The notes: generated by a model not told the origin, from the sequence alone. Shown: positions 17,973 to 28,087, counted from the first letter of the stretch. The stretch: 32,501 nucleotides of DNA from Salinivibrio sharmensis (GCF_001995985.1 NZ_MUFC01000001.1:388242-420742); one strand, 5' to 3'. Program-made: numbers and translations.

Positions 17973-18035
17973 TTCTCTGATTGCACTGATAGAATAGCGC
18001 CGACTTTTGACTTCCAACTCCGGCGAGGAATTGCA

Positions 18036-19079
18036 GTGAGCGGTAAACAATCATCTCTTAGCTATAAGGACGCTGGCGTCGATATTGACGCGGGTAACGC
18101 ACTAGTCGACCGCATTAAAGGGGTAGTAAAACAAACGCACCGTCCCGAAGTCATGGGAGGCCTAGGGGGCTTTGGCGCGCTTTGTTCATTGCCAACTAAA
18201 TACAAAGAACCGGTATTGGTCTCTGGTACAGACGGCGTGGGTACCAAACTACGCTTGGCGCTGGATGCTAATAAACACGATACTATCGGCATCGATCTGG
18301 TTGCAATGTGCGTTAACGATCTGATCGTACAAGGTGCTGAGCCTCTCTTTTTCCTCGACTACTACGCCACAGGTAAATTGGATGTTGACGTCGCCGCCGA
18401 CGTTGTGACCGGCATCGCACAAGGCTGCCAGCAAGCGGGCTGCGCCCTTATCGGTGGTGAGACGGCAGAAATGCCGGGCATGTACAGCGGCGATGATTAC
18501 GATGTGGCTGGTTTTTGTGTCGGTGTTGCTGAGAAGTCTGCAATCATTGATGGGAGCCAAGTCAGCGATGGCGACGCCTTGATTGGCCTTGCGTCGAGTG
18601 GCCCGCATTCAAACGGCTACTCACTGATCCGAAAGATCCTCGAAGTCAGTGAAGCAAACCTGAGTGACGATCTAGAAGGCCAACCACTCATCGATCACTT
18701 GCTAGCCCCGACCCGTATTTACGTCAAATCGGTATTAGCCCTGCTTGAGCAAGCGCCCATCCATGCGATTTCTCATATCACCGGTGGCGGCTTTTGGGAG
18801 AACATCCCCCGCGTATTGCCCGCTGGAACCAAGGCGGTGATCGACAACACCAGTTGGCAATGGCCGTCTGTATTTAACTGGTTGCAAGAAAAAGGCAACG
18901 TCAGTGACTATGAAATGCTACGAACGTTTAACTGTGGGGTGGGACTTGTGATTGCACTGCCTCAGGGTGAAGCCGACAAAGCGATTGCCCTGTTAAATCA
19001 AGCTGGCGAAACCGCCTGGCAACTGGGCCATATCGCTCACGCGGCGGGCGACGACGCACAGGTGGAGCTGAAAGCATGA
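18036..19079 (+). CDS. purM: Phosphoribosylformylglycinamidine cyclo-ligase (AIR synthase)
   Basis: PurM closes the imidazole ring in step 5 of purine synthesis, converting FGAM to AIR with ATP. The 347-residue product starts at GTG (18036) with GAGGAA upstream. It shows [15 protein letters not shown], the metal/ATP motif [32 protein letters not shown], the [11 protein letters not shown] loop, and [11 protein letters not shown]. The length matches E. coli PurM (345). It overlaps purN by 4 bases. The PurR box upstream predicts repression by purines. Confidence 0.97.
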   Translation: MSGKQSSLSYKDAGVDIDAGNALVDRIKGVVKQTHRPEVMGGLGGFGALCSLPTKYKEPVLVSGTDGVGTKLRLALDANKHDTIGIDLVAMCVNDLIVQGAEPLFFLDYYATGKLDVDVAADVVTGIAQGCQQAGCALIGGETAEMPGMYSGDDYDVAGFCVGVAEKSAIIDGSQVSDGDALIGLASSGPHSNGYSLIRKILEVSEANLSDDLEGQPLIDHLLAPTRIYVKSVLALLEQAPIHAISHITGGGFWENIPRVLPAGTKAVIDNTSWQWPSVFNWLQEKGNVSDYEMLRTFNCGVGLVIALPQGEADKAIALLNQAGETAWQLGHIAHAAGDDAQVELKA

Positions 19080-19711
19080 AACGCATTGTCGTATTAATTT
19101 CCGGCAGCGGTTCTAATTTGCAAGCATTGATTGATAACGTCCACCAGCAACACGCACACATTGCGGCGGTGGTCGCTAACAAAGCGGATGCGTATGGTCT
19201 GACGCGAGCCGAACACGCAAGCATATCGGCTCAAGTGGTCGCCAATACCGATTATGCTAGCCGAGAAGAGTATGATGCGGCGCTTATGCGCGTGCTGGAT
19301 GCTTATCAGCCTGACCTCGTGGTACTAGCGGGTTTTATGCGTATTTTAACCCCGGGGTTCGTTGCCCACTATGCGGGCCGGATGCTCAACATCCATCCGT
19401 CATTGCTTCCCAAGTATACAGGGCTGCATACCCACCAACGCGCCATCGATGCTGGCGACAGTGAGCATGGTACATCGGTGCATTTTGTCACTGAAGAACT
19501 CGACGGCGGTCCAGTGGTACTTCAAGCTCGTGTGCCTATTTTTGAAGACGACGACGCTGAGTCTGTCGCCGCGCGCGTCCAACAACAAGAGCACAGGATC
19601 TATCCATTGGTGGTCAAATGGTTTGTCGACGGACGCCTTAAAATGTCAGAAGACCGCGCCTGGCTTGACGGCCAAGCTCTTGGACCAGCAGGTTACGCCG
19701 CAGACGCATAG
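19076..19711 (+). CDS. purN: Phosphoribosylglycinamide formyltransferase 1
   Basis: PurN transfers a formyl group from 10-formyltetrahydrofolate to GAR in step 3 of purine synthesis. The 211-residue product has the phosphate-binding GSGSNL (10-15) and the catalytic triad Asn105, His107 and Asp143, in [10 protein letters not shown] and EELDGGPVV. The ATG lies within the purM stop (ATGA overlap), so the two are coupled. It is followed by a terminator. Confidence 0.96.
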   Translation: MKRIVVLISGSGSNLQALIDNVHQQHAHIAAVVANKADAYGLTRAEHASISAQVVANTDYASREEYDAALMRVLDAYQPDLVVLAGFMRILTPGFVAHYAGRMLNIHPSLLPKYTGLHTHQRAIDAGDSEHGTSVHFVTEELDGGPVVLQARVPIFEDDDAESVAARVQQQEHRIYPLVVKWFVDGRLKMSEDRAWLDGQALGPAGYAADA

Positions 19712-19723
19712 CCCCTCTCCTTT

Positions 19724-19749
19724 AAAAAAAGGCGCATTTGCGCCTTTTT
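19724..19749. terminator. bidirectional terminator between purN and yafJ
   Basis: AAAAAAAGGCGCA and TGCGCCTTTTT form a GC-rich stem with A- and T-runs on both sides. It sits 13 bases after the purN stop and 7 bases from the yafJ stop, so it serves both convergent genes. Confidence 0.92.
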
Positions 19750-19755
19750 CACTGA

Positions 19756-20544
19756 CTAGGTTGCCGAGGTTTGGTTAGCGCAATACACCTCGCCAAAGTG
19801 GAACACACAATATTCCCCCTCCGCCATCTTATGCCAGCGTTCGTTATTGGTTAGGGGCTGCGTGGCAATCACCGTCACCACATCATTCGGCGTGGTTTGC
19901 TCATGAAAATCGACCGTCATCTCTTGGTCGATCAGGCTGGCTTTGCCAAACGGAGCGCGACGCGTGATCCAATGGAGGTGATTGGTGCAATAAGCCATGA
20001 CATAGTCGCCATCGCTAAATAGCATGTTATACACGCCCAATGCACGTAAACGGTCACAACGCGACGCAATAAAGTCAAACACCTCGCACATGTTGTCTGG
20101 CTGCTGAGGGTAATGCTTGAAAAGCTCGTTCAACAGCCAACAAAAGGCTTTTTCACTGTCCGTTTCCCCGACCGGCTTAAAGTGACCCGTATCCAGGCTC
20201 TCGAAACCAGATAACTGACCATTGTGGGCAAACGTCCAATAGCGCCCCCAAATTTCACGAGTGAAAGGATGTGTGTTTTCTAGGCTTATCCCACCTCTGT
20301 TTGCTTGGCGAATATGGCTGACCACCGCACAGCTTTTTATCGGATAGCTGGTCACCAACTCTGCTACCTTAGACTGGCTGCTTGGTGCCGGATCTTTGAA
20401 GGTACGAAAGCCCTTCCCTTCATAAAAAGTTATCCCCCAGCCATCACGATGCGGGCCCGTTTTACCGCCACGCTGAATCAAGCCAGTAAAGCTAAAGCAA
20501 ATATCGGTTGGGACGTTGGCACTCATGCCAAGCAGCTCGCACAT
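19756..20544 (-). CDS. yafJ: YafJ-type class II glutamine amidotransferase
   Basis: The product belongs to the Ntn-hydrolase class II glutamine amidotransferases, in which Cys2 becomes the N-terminal nucleophile after Met removal. It is 262 residues and starts M-C-E-L-L-G-M-S. It shows HRDGWGITFYEG, the SHIRQANRG strand, ENTHPFTREIWGRYWTFAHNGQL and GETDSEKAFCWLL. There is no attached synthetase or transferase domain, so the ammonia acceptor is unknown. The Cys2 requirement fixes the start; GGAGG lies about 11 bases upstream, slightly far. It follows gmhA after 21 bases. Enterobacteria also have yafJ behind lpcA/gmhA, with no proven functional link. Confidence 0.92.
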   Translation of the reverse strand: MCELLGMSANVPTDICFSFTGLIQRGGKTGPHRDGWGITFYEGKGFRTFKDPAPSSQSKVAELVTSYPIKSCAVVSHIRQANRGGISLENTHPFTREIWGRYWTFAHNGQLSGFESLDTGHFKPVGETDSEKAFCWLLNELFKHYPQQPDNMCEVFDFIASRCDRLRALGVYNMLFSDGDYVMAYCTNHLHWITRRAPFGKASLIDQEMTVDFHEQTTPNDVVTVIATQPLTNNERWHKMAEGEYCVFHFGEVYCANQTSAT

Positions 20545-20565
20545 TCTTTCATCTACCTCCGCGAA

Positions 20566-21144
20566 TTATGCTGCCATTTCCTTTTCCACTAGCTGGATAA
20601 GAATATGGATGATTTTGATATGGACTTCCTGAATACGATCCGCATAGCCAAAGTGAGGCACACGGATTTCGATATCGGCCAACCCCGCCATTTTGCCACC
20701 GTCTTTTCCCGTTAGCATAATGGTCTTCATGCCTTTTTGTTTGGCAACATCAATAGCATTGAGGATATTCCCCGAATTGCCCGATGTGGAGAGTCCAAAC
20801 AACACGTCGCCTTTCATGCCCACTGCTTCAAGGTAACGGGAGAAAACATATTCATAGCCAAAATCATTCGACACACATGAAATATGGCTAGGGTCTGAAA
20901 TCGCGATGGCCGGATAACCAGGACGGTTTTCTCGGTATCGCCCCGTGAGCTCTTCAGCAAAATGCATGGCATCGCAATGTGAACCACCATTGCCGCACGA
21001 TAGCACCTTACCACTGGCTTTAAAGCTGTCAGCCAGCAATTTCGCGGCTTTCTCGATTTGCTGAATGTTAGTGTCATCACTTAAAAACGCTGTTAACACA
21101 TCGGCAGCTTCGGTCAGCTCACCGCGAATAATATCTTGGTACAT
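20566..21144 (-). CDS. gmhA: Sedoheptulose-7-phosphate isomerase
   Basis: GmhA (LpcA) converts sedoheptulose 7-phosphate to D-glycero-D-manno-heptose 7-phosphate, the first step to the heptose of the LPS inner core. The 192-residue product has a SIS fold with the [20 protein letters not shown] block (49-68) that includes His61 and Glu65, [13 protein letters not shown], and a C-terminal helix with [13 protein letters not shown] that supplies an active-site histidine. GAAGG lies just before the ATG. It is divergent from fadE and precedes yafJ. Confidence 0.96.
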   Translation of the reverse strand: MYQDIIRGELTEAADVLTAFLSDDTNIQQIEKAAKLLADSFKASGKVLSCGNGGSHCDAMHFAEELTGRYRENRPGYPAIAISDPSHISCVSNDFGYEYVFSRYLEAVGMKGDVLFGLSTSGNSGNILNAIDVAKQKGMKTIMLTGKDGGKMAGLADIEIRVPHFGYADRIQEVHIKIIHILIQLVEKEMAA

Positions 21145-21455
21145 GGCACCTTCCCACTGTTAACAAATATCTGGCTATGTTGCCTGACACGCGCAAGGCT
21201 ACATGGGTGTCAGTGTACCCGCATCGTTTTACGGCTGTCGACTGCCGTTCCTTCCCGACAGGCGAGCTAAGTCACGTTTGCTTGAATGGCAACCTATCTT
21301 GCCAGTCATACCCGTACCAAGGTGGTGATTTTCTCACCTTGCAAGCCAAGTCACACCGTATCATTTTACAATTCGTTAATTATTTGCTTACATTGAGTGG
21401 TACGACCTCTTACCACAAACCGTAAGAGCCAACCAAACCTTAAGGAGATGACGTG
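21145..21455 (+). promoter_or_regulatory. gmhA-fadE intergenic region with FadR-like operator
   Basis: No gene is credible in this 311-base gap. For fadE, TTTACA (21365-21370) with TACATT (21389-21394, 18-base spacing) is a candidate promoter. Directly after it, GAGTGGTACGACCTCTT (21395-21411) resembles the FadR site core TGGTNNGACCT, so long-chain fatty acid levels should control fadE through FadR. TAAGGAG at 21441-21447 is the fadE ribosome-binding site. A TGACAC/GTGTCA pair with a long loop lies near gmhA and is probably incidental. The FadR call is motif recognition by eye. Confidence 0.6.
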
Positions 21456-23900
21456 ATGGCAACAGGGTTATATATCGCCGCCATGCTAATACTGGCCGGT
21501 GTACTCGCATACCATCGTGCTAAGTTACTGGTATCGACTGCAGTGCTTGCAGCCGGACTAGTTATAGGGACAATCATAGGCAGCGTTGGGCAGATCACTT
21601 GGTTGATCTTTGCCGTTATTGCGTTGCCGCTTAATATCGTGACATTTCGTCGCAACTGGCTCAGCAAGCCAGCATTCAAAGCGTTTAAGGCTGTGATGCC
21701 GGAAATGTCAGCAACGGAAAAAGAAGCGATTGATGCGGGGACAGTTTGGTGGGAAGCGGATCTATTCCGTGGCGCGCCAGATTGGAATAAGCTGCATGAT
21801 ATTCCCGCCCCCACGCTGAGTGCGGAAGAACAGGCATTTTTAGATGGACCGGTCAACGAAGTTTGTCGCATGGTCGATGACTATCAAGTCACCCATGAAC
21901 TGGCCGATCTGCCTGAAGATGTTTGGCAATACCTGAAAGACAATAAATTCTTCGCCATGATCATCAAAAAGCAATATGGCGGCCTAGAATTTTCTGCCTA
22001 CGCGCAATCCTTGGTGCTGCAAAAACTATCAGGTGTGTCTGGCGTGCTATCATCCACCGTGGGTGTGCCTAACTCATTAGGCCCAGGTGAATTGCTCCAG
22101 CATTATGGCACTACCGAGCAAAAAGACCATTACCTTCCTCGTTTAGCGCAAGGTAAAGAGATCCCTTGTTTTGCATTGACTAGCCCAGAAGCGGGGTCTG
22201 ATGCAGGCTCGATTCCTGACTATGGTGTGGTCACCAAAGGCATGTGGCAAGGTGAAGAAGTGCTAGGGATGAAAATCACCTGGAACAAACGCTACATCAC
22301 CCTCGCCCCGGTTGCCACCGTACTTGGTCTGGCATTCAAACTGCGCGACCCTGAGCACCTGTTAGGCGATCAAGACGAGCTCGGTATTACCTGTGCCTTG
22401 ATCCCAACGGATCTCGAAGGGGTTGAAATTGGCCGCCGTCACTTCCCGCTTAACGTACCTTTCCAAAACGGCCCAACTCAAGGCAACGACGTCTTCGTCC
22501 CGATGGACTTTATCATTGGTGGCCAGAAAATGGCCGGCCAAGGTTGGCGGATGCTGATGGAGTGCTTGTCAATTGGTCGCGGTATTACCCTGCCATCTAA
22601 TACCACGGGTGGCCTAAAATCCGCTGCGCTGGCTACCGGAGCCTACGCACGCATCCGTCGCCAGTTCAAGTTGCCCATTGGTAAAATGGAAGGGATCGAA
22701 GAGCCTCTCGCGCGCATTGCTGGCAACGCCTACGTGATGGATGCTGCCAGCGCGCTGACAGTCACCGGTATCGATATCGGCGAGAAGCCATCGGTGATTT
22801 CTGCCATCGTTAAATATCACTGTACCCACCGCAGTCAACAGGGTGTGATTGATGCGATGGACGTCGTCGGCGGCAAAGGTATCTGTCTGGGGCCGAAAAA
22901 CTTCCTGGGGCGTAACTATCAAGGCTCACCAATTGCGATCACGGTAGAAGGCGCAAACATCCTGACGCGCTCGATGATCATCTTCGGCCAAGGTGCGATT
23001 CGTTGCCATCCATTCGTGTTGGATGAGATTCGTGCCAGCGAAAATACTGATCAGCAAGCCGCTCTCGCCGCATTTGATAAGGCCTTGTTTGGTCATGTTG
23101 GCTTCGTGTTTAGTAACGTTGCGCGCGCGTTCTGGCTTGGTCTTACCGATGGTCGTTTGTCAAAAGCGCCACGCAAAGACGCAACGCGCCGCTATTACCA
23201 GCAGATGAACCGTTATAGTGCCGCACTCGCGCTACTTGCCGATGTCTCTATGGCAGTATTAGGCGGTAACCTCAAGCGTAAAGAGCGCCTGTCAGCACGC
23301 CTAGGTGATGTGCTGAGCCAGCTTTATCTTGCGTCTGCCACCATGAAACGCTATGCCGATGAAGGCTATCAGAAAGAGGATCTCCCTCTGGTGCATTGGG
23401 GCATGCAAGACGCCATGTGCCAAGCTGAACAAGCACTGGATGGCTTTATCGCTAACTTCCCGAATCGAGTGGTTGCTGGCTTGGTGCGCGTACTGGTATT
23501 CCCGCTGGGTAAAGGACGCCGTCAGCCTGGCGATCGCCTCGATGGCAAACTGGCTGTCATTTTACAATCACCCAGTGCAACGCGTGATCGCCTCGGCCGA
23601 GGTCAATACTTCGAGCCAGGTAATGCGATTGGTAATATTGAAAAGGCACTGCATGACATTTTGAATGCTGAGCCTATTCATAAAAAAGTGTGTGATGGCA
23701 TCGGTGAGAAGCTGCCGTTTATGTTCCTCGACCAAGTTGCGGATAAAGGCTTGAGCGCCGGCGTGATTACCGAGCAAGAAGCTGCACTATTGCGAGAAGC
23801 CGAGCAAGGCCGCCTTGAAACGATCAATGTGGATGACTTTGACCCGTCAGAGTTGCCCGCCGCGTCGGTCAAGGAGAGCAAGATGCATAACGCGGCTTAA
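21456..23900 (+). CDS. fadE: Acyl-CoA dehydrogenase FadE
   Basis: FadE catalyses the first oxidation of fatty acid beta-oxidation, acyl-CoA to trans-2-enoyl-CoA, using FAD. From ATG 21456 the product is 814 residues, the same as E. coli FadE; a GTG one codon earlier is less well spaced from TAAGGAG. It has hydrophobic N-terminal segments (about 1-60) that may attach it to the membrane, and then the dehydrogenase fold with [52 protein letters not shown], and [24 protein letters not shown]. The long C-terminal part (about 570-814) is typical of FadE. It has its own promoter with a FadR-like site, and a terminator. Confidence 0.96.
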   Translation: MATGLYIAAMLILAGVLAYHRAKLLVSTAVLAAGLVIGTIIGSVGQITWLIFAVIALPLNIVTFRRNWLSKPAFKAFKAVMPEMSATEKEAIDAGTVWWEADLFRGAPDWNKLHDIPAPTLSAEEQAFLDGPVNEVCRMVDDYQVTHELADLPEDVWQYLKDNKFFAMIIKKQYGGLEFSAYAQSLVLQKLSGVSGVLSSTVGVPNSLGPGELLQHYGTTEQKDHYLPRLAQGKEIPCFALTSPEAGSDAGSIPDYGVVTKGMWQGEEVLGMKITWNKRYITLAPVATVLGLAFKLRDPEHLLGDQDELGITCALIPTDLEGVEIGRRHFPLNVPFQNGPTQGNDVFVPMDFIIGGQKMAGQGWRMLMECLSIGRGITLPSNTTGGLKSAALATGAYARIRRQFKLPIGKMEGIEEPLARIAGNAYVMDAASALTVTGIDIGEKPSVISAIVKYHCTHRSQQGVIDAMDVVGGKGICLGPKNFLGRNYQGSPIAITVEGANILTRSMIIFGQGAIRCHPFVLDEIRASENTDQQAALAAFDKALFGHVGFVFSNVARAFWLGLTDGRLSKAPRKDATRRYYQQMNRYSAALALLADVSMAVLGGNLKRKERLSARLGDVLSQLYLASATMKRYADEGYQKEDLPLVHWGMQDAMCQAEQALDGFIANFPNRVVAGLVRVLVFPLGKGRRQPGDRLDGKLAVILQSPSATRDRLGRGQYFEPGNAIGNIEKALHDILNAEPIHKKVCDGIGEKLPFMFLDQVADKGLSAGVITEQEAALLREAEQGRLETINVDDFDPSELPAASVKESKMHNAA

Positions 23901-23930
23901 CCGTATTTTCCTGCATCAATGGCGTGACGT

Positions 23931-23959
23931 AAAAAAGAGAGGGCTTCCCTCTCTTTTTT
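23931..23959. terminator. bidirectional terminator between fadE and the TIGR03503 gene
   Basis: AAAAAAGAGAGGG and CCCTCTCTTTTTT form a 13-base stem with a CTT loop, with A- and T-runs on either side. It lies between convergent genes and can serve both. Confidence 0.92.
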
Positions 23960-23996
23960 TATTGCCCGTATAGATGGGCTTACTCGCACCACAGTG

Positions 23997-25301
23997 CTAG
24001 TCGTTTTTATCCGGCCTATCCATGTCAAGCTCACTTCCTTGATCGTCTCCGTCGCTGTCCAGTGGAGGGGCTTCCAGCTCTTGCGCCGCTTCAGCCAATT
24101 TGCGTGCTTTGCGCTTTCGCAAGACAAACCAGGTTGCGGCACCTATCAGCATCACCAATAAGTTACCTAATCCAATGATCAACAGGGAAGTGGTTCGTGC
24201 TTCTTCTCGCTCTCGTTTTTGGCGGCGCGCCTCCGCCGCTTCCATCATGGCTTTTTCACGCGCTTCACGCTCTGCTTCGGCTTGTTCCAGCGCCGCGTAG
24301 TCAGTAACTGCAAAGGTTTGTTCGGGTAGCGGGAAAACTAACGGACGTCCCGATAACTGATCGGTCGCATACAAGGTTGTTCGCCATTTGTATTGTCCAG
24401 GTGTACTGGCGTAAGGAATATCGAGCGTAATAGTTTGCTGATCTTCCTCAGCGGTGGTTTGGTAGACCGTGGTTTTTCCTTCGGTATCGGTAAACTTAGC
24501 GTGAACAGACACGCTACCAGGCTCAATACTTGCTTGCTCGGACTGGATAACCAATTTATGCGGTTCGCCCTCTCCCTGGCTTTGTTTAAACGTGGCCATT
24601 AACGGTGTCGGGTAGACCAACACTTGTTGCTCTAAAGTACGGAAAAAAATGCCATTGCCCGAGGTCACGCGTGCGCGGTATTTTCCTGGCATGACGTTAA
24701 TCGGCAAAGACACGGTAAACACACCGTCATTCGGCGCTTCATCAAGTCCCGAACCGTCGTCACTAAACTGCCCTAGTGCTTTGGGCTGTGGACGCTGATC
24801 AGGGTTAAGCGACTCCGGATCTTCGATGAATTCAGTAAAGTGTACGGTCAAATCGACACGCTCAATGAAGTCACGCAAGTTAAGTGGCTTATCATCGAGC
24901 ATCAGTTGTGCGGTAAACTTCACCGCCTCGCCTTGATAAAGACGACTGGGTAAGTCTTCAACCTGCATACGCAAGTCGCTTAAAACACGGACTTTGTTGT
25001 CAGGACTCACTCGGCCGATCGCTTGCCATGGTCCTGGCATCGGGTCGGTAATCGACACGATGTCCATGTCTGATTCTTGATGCCACGATACTTTGTCTGG
25101 GTGGCGCCACGCATAATATTTGGTGCCGTCCGGACGTACCAACACCACTGGCATGCTTGGCTTTTCGCGATAAATCACGAAGGCCGCACGTTCAATGGTT
25201 GGATCAACACGGAAGCGATTTTCCAGCAGACGAATTTCTTGCTCGTTAGCGTGTGCCAACAAGGGAAAACATACACACAACGCCCACCATCGCTTCTTCA
25301 T
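23997..25301 (-). CDS. TIGR03503 family exported membrane-anchored protein, function unknown
   Basis: The product matches, from memory, the TIGR03503 family of gamma-proteobacteria, whose function is not known. From ATG 25301 (AGGAG 5 bases upstream) it is 434 residues. It has a cleavable-looking signal peptide ending L-L-A-H-A-N, a large periplasmic region with beta-sandwich-like repeats (about 25-325), including GVFTVSLPINVMPGKYRARV and GQYKWRTTLYATD, which resemble domains that respond to ligand or mechanical load, then a charged coiled coil (about 335-368), one membrane helix (about 370-394), and a short acidic cytoplasmic tail. It starts 8 bases after the dnaQ stop, so it is probably cotranscribed with dnaQ. 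No catalytic motif was seen. Confidence 0.8.
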   Translation of the reverse strand: MKKRWWALCVCFPLLAHANEQEIRLLENRFRVDPTIERAAFVIYREKPSMPVVLVRPDGTKYYAWRHPDKVSWHQESDMDIVSITDPMPGPWQAIGRVSPDNKVRVLSDLRMQVEDLPSRLYQGEAVKFTAQLMLDDKPLNLRDFIERVDLTVHFTEFIEDPESLNPDQRPQPKALGQFSDDGSGLDEAPNDGVFTVSLPINVMPGKYRARVTSGNGIFFRTLEQQVLVYPTPLMATFKQSQGEGEPHKLVIQSEQASIEPGSVSVHAKFTDTEGKTTVYQTTAEEDQQTITLDIPYASTPGQYKWRTTLYATDQLSGRPLVFPLPEQTFAVTDYAALEQAEAEREAREKAMMEAAEARRQKREREEARTTSLLIIGLGNLLVMLIGAATWFVLRKRKARKLAEAAQELEAPPLDSDGDDQGSELDMDRPDKND

Positions 25302-25309
25302 GCATTCTC

Positions 25310-26032
25310 CTACTGCCGCCAAAGACAGCTACCGTTTTGCTCAATAAAGTCTAAACGCGCTTCATGCGCACTCATTTCATCGGCCGATGCGGGAATAACC
25401 TTTAGCGATTTCTGGCGTTTAACGGTTCTTGGAGCCATTGGACTCGCATTATCCGTCTCAGTACCCGCATTAAATGACAAGTTGGTTTGTCCCCCGGTCA
25501 TTAATAGGTAAACGTCAGCGAGGATCTCCGCATCCAACAAAGCGCCGTGAAGCGTTCGCCGAGAGTTATCAATACCGTAGCGATCGCACAACACATCAAG
25601 GTTGTTACGCTTTCCAGGGAAGATTTTCTTCGCCATCGCTAAGGTATCTGTGATGGTGCAAAGCTCAGTGGTTTCCAGCGAGACACCTAGGTTTTTGAAT
25701 TCATAATCCATAAACCCCACATCAAAAGGCGCGTTATGGGCGATCAGCTCCGCCCCTTTGATAAAATCGACAAAGGCTTGATGGATTTGCGCGTATTGCG
25801 GCTTGTCAGCCAAAAAGGCATCGGTGATACCGTGTACCGCAATCGCCTCAGGATCGATCGCGCGTGTAGGCTGAATGTAGGCATGAAAGTGCCGCCCCGT
25901 CAGCTTACGGTTGATAATCTCAACCGCGCCTATTTCAATAATATTGTGGCCTTGGTAATGCGGCCCCCCTTCGCGGTTCATACCGGTGGTTTCGGTATCA
26001 AGCACAACGAGGCGATCGTAATTCGCTTTCAT
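25310..26032 (-). CDS. dnaQ: DNA polymerase III epsilon subunit (3'-5' proofreading exonuclease)
   Basis: DnaQ proofreads DNA made by the polymerase III alpha subunit. The 240-residue product has the DEDDh exonuclease motifs: D12 and E14 in LDTETTG, D104 in HNAPFD, and H162 with D167 in HGALLDAE. The sliding-clamp-binding motif Q-T-N-L-S-F follows at 182-187, and a C-terminal segment (about 205-240) should bind alpha. It is divergent from rnhA across only 51 bases, as in E. coli. No clear Shine-Dalgarno sequence precedes the ATG. Confidence 0.97.
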   Translation of the reverse strand: MKANYDRLVVLDTETTGMNREGGPHYQGHNIIEIGAVEIINRKLTGRHFHAYIQPTRAIDPEAIAVHGITDAFLADKPQYAQIHQAFVDFIKGAELIAHNAPFDVGFMDYEFKNLGVSLETTELCTITDTLAMAKKIFPGKRNNLDVLCDRYGIDNSRRTLHGALLDAEILADVYLLMTGGQTNLSFNAGTETDNASPMAPRTVKRQKSLKVIPASADEMSAHEARLDFIEQNGSCLWRQ

Positions 26033-26083
26033 GGCAATAACTGTGTCAAACTTGGCTCAGATGAATAGCCAATAGTATCAAAG

Positions 26084-26551
26084 ATGACCAAGCAGGTAGA
26101 AATTTTCACAGACGGTTCTTGTCTCGGCAACCCGGGACCGGGCGGGTATGGTGTGGTGATGCGCTACAAACAACATGAAAAAACCTTGAGTGCCGGTTTC
26201 ACCCTCACTACCAACAATCGCATGGAGCTGATGGCCGCTATTGTCGGCTTAAATGCGCTTAATACAAACTGCAACGTGGTTCTCACTACAGACAGTCAGT
26301 ACGTTCGACAAGGGATCACCCAGTGGATCCATAATTGGAAAAAACGCCAATGGAAGACGGCAGATAAGAAACCGGTGAAAAATGCCGATTTATGGCAACA
26401 GCTCGATCAGGCAGCATCTAAGCATCAAATCACGTGGAACTGGGTAAAAGGCCACGCTGGGCACCCGGAAAATGAGCGTTGTGACGAGCTCGCGCGCGAG
26501 GCTGCCAACCACCCTACCGACATCGATGAAGGCTATCAGCCTGCAGACTAG
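26084..26551 (+). CDS. rnhA: Ribonuclease HI
   Basis: RNase HI cuts the RNA strand of RNA-DNA hybrids, removing R-loops and primers. The 155-residue product has the full active site: D10 in [12 protein letters not shown]48 in NRMELMAA, D70 in TTDSQYV, H124 in KGHAG and D134 in ERCDELA. The basic protrusion ([16 protein letters not shown]) that binds the hybrid is present. It is divergent from dnaQ and converges on yafS with only 8 bases between the stop codons; no separate terminator fits in that gap. Confidence 0.97.
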   Translation: MTKQVEIFTDGSCLGNPGPGGYGVVMRYKQHEKTLSAGFTLTTNNRMELMAAIVGLNALNTNCNVVLTTDSQYVRQGITQWIHNWKKRQWKTADKKPVKNADLWQQLDQAASKHQITWNWVKGHAGHPENERCDELAREAANHPTDIDEGYQPAD

Positions 26552-26559
26552 TTTTATTT

Positions 26560-27285
26560 TTAGCCGCCGTTGGGAACAACCCCGCCCAGCGGTGAGACCG
26601 CTTGCTTGAGTTTCCAACGAGGCTTAATCGGTTTTAATGGGTAGCTACGCTTACGCGCAATAATTAAATAAATGGAGCCAAGCGCAGGTGTCACCATGCT
26701 GGCGCTACTCTCTACCCAAGCATGGCGAGCACTAGGTCGCTGCGTCGGCCACAGTCCCATCTGATGCGCCTCAACCACCTCATAATTCATCACACTCAAC
26801 CAATCTTTAACGCGAAGAGGTGAAAACATCCGTCCCGACCACGGGAGCCGTTGATGCCTGCCACGTAGCAACTTTTTTACGCCCAATAAGCTTGTGGGAT
26901 TAACACCCGATATAATTAAGCAACCGTCATCAATCATCACGCGATCAATCTCTCGCAATAAACGGTGCGGATCATCGCTATAATCAAGTTGGTGCGCTAA
27001 TACACACGCATCAAAAGACTTCTCGATAAATGGCAAGGCATAGTGTGTCGCGGTCACATTGCGCATTGGGTTATGTTGGTCGACACAGACTTGGTGTTGA
27101 ATGTTACACTGTTCACTGACTAGCTCGCAGCTTAAGCCGCCCAATTTCAGCAAGTGGTAGCCAAATAAGGTCGGCAGCCATTCATCCAGCCGAGTTTGCA
27201 ATTGGGTGCGCGCCCAATCACCGTAAGCAACTTGGTCCCACGTATAGGGATAGTCAAACTGATGTTCTATGCGCGCTGGTTTCAT
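26560..27285 (-). CDS. yafS: YafS-type class I SAM-dependent methyltransferase
   Basis: This is a predicted methyltransferase of unknown substrate. The 241-residue product has a recognisable C-terminal half of a class I fold: LPFIEKSFDACVLAHQLDYSDDPHRLLREIDRVMIDDGCLIISGVNPTSLLGV, the typical post-motif I to motif III region (a DAC/HQLDYS motif II, and DGCL in motif III). The N-terminal glycine-rich motif I is weak (LLKLGGLSCEL). It lies between rnhA and gloB in the same order as E. coli rnhA-yafS-gloB and faces gloB across 33 bases. Position and length support the YafS name; function is not known. Confidence 0.85.
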   Translation of the reverse strand: MKPARIEHQFDYPYTWDQVAYGDWARTQLQTRLDEWLPTLFGYHLLKLGGLSCELVSEQCNIQHQVCVDQHNPMRNVTATHYALPFIEKSFDACVLAHQLDYSDDPHRLLREIDRVMIDDGCLIISGVNPTSLLGVKKLLRGRHQRLPWSGRMFSPLRVKDWLSVMNYEVVEAHQMGLWPTQRPSARHAWVESSASMVTPALGSIYLIIARKRSYPLKPIKPRWKLKQAVSPLGGVVPNGG

Positions 27286-27318
27286 TGATTAAGGCTCATT
27301 CTATCGCTGGAGAACCCA

Positions 27319-28077
27319 ATGCTTCATGTAAAAAGCATACCTGCATTTAACGATAATTACATATGGCTCATTATTAGTGAAGATAATCGCTGCGCTGTGG
27401 TCGATCCGGGTGAAGCAAGTCAGGTTATTGACTACCTAAAAGCGAATTCATTGACTTTATCGTGCATTCTTATCACGCACCACCATTGGGATCACACCAA
27501 TGGCATTGACGATCTTGTACGCTATACGCCAAGCGCGAAAGTGATCGGTCCCGATGTTCAACCTATCCCGCGACTGACGATGGCGGTCAGCGACGGTGAC
27601 CAAATCGATGTCTTTGACCATCGCTTTTTGGTCGTCGGTGTCGAGGGTCACACAGACGATCATATTGCCTTTGTCGGAGACGGTAAGCTGTTCTGTGGCG
27701 ATGCATTATTCTCAGCCGGTTGTGGCCGCTTACTCGGTGGCACCGCTGAGCAAGCACTCAACTCACTGAAAAAACTGGCATCGCTACCCATTGAGACCCA
27801 AGTGTATTGCGCCCATGAGTATACCGCCGCCAATGTCGCGTTTGCGCTGACTGTAGAGCCTGAAAACGACGCATTACATCTATATCGGGAAGAAGTGAAC
27901 CGCTTACGCGCCCAAGGTAAGCAAACGCTCCCCAGTACCATTGAGCGAGAAAAGCGCATAAATCCCTTTTTACGAACCCAAGAGCAGACCGTGATTCAAT
28001 CTGTTAGTGGACGAGCAAAAGCGGACTCTGAACTTGATGTTTTCCGTGCGCTGCGTCAGTGGAAGGATGAATTTTGA
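27319..28077 (+). CDS. gloB: Hydroxyacylglutathione hydrolase (glyoxalase II)
   Basis: GloB hydrolyses S-D-lactoylglutathione to D-lactate and glutathione, finishing methylglyoxal detoxification. The 252-residue product has the metallo-beta-lactamase metal site T-H-H-H-W-D-H at 53-59, then [39 protein letters not shown] and the C-terminal glutathione-binding RTQEQTV region. GGAGAA lies 8 bases before the ATG. It is divergent from yafS. Confidence 0.96.
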   Translation: MLHVKSIPAFNDNYIWLIISEDNRCAVVDPGEASQVIDYLKANSLTLSCILITHHHWDHTNGIDDLVRYTPSAKVIGPDVQPIPRLTMAVSDGDQIDVFDHRFLVVGVEGHTDDHIAFVGDGKLFCGDALFSAGCGRLLGGTAEQALNSLKKLASLPIETQVYCAHEYTAANVAFALTVEPENDALHLYREEVNRLRAQGKQTLPSTIEREKRINPFLRTQEQTVIQSVSGRAKADSELDVFRALRQWKDEF

Positions 28078-28087
28078 GCTGAGTCTC

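Noticed and set aside
17852-17986. 45-residue N-terminal extension of upp
   Set aside because: The ATG at 17851 has a strong Shine-Dalgarno sequence and gives the exact family length; the extension would run over the PurR box.
21177-21425. 82-residue plus-strand ORF between gmhA and fadE
   Set aside because: It has no Shine-Dalgarno sequence, covers the fadE promoter and FadR-like site, and its translation looks random.
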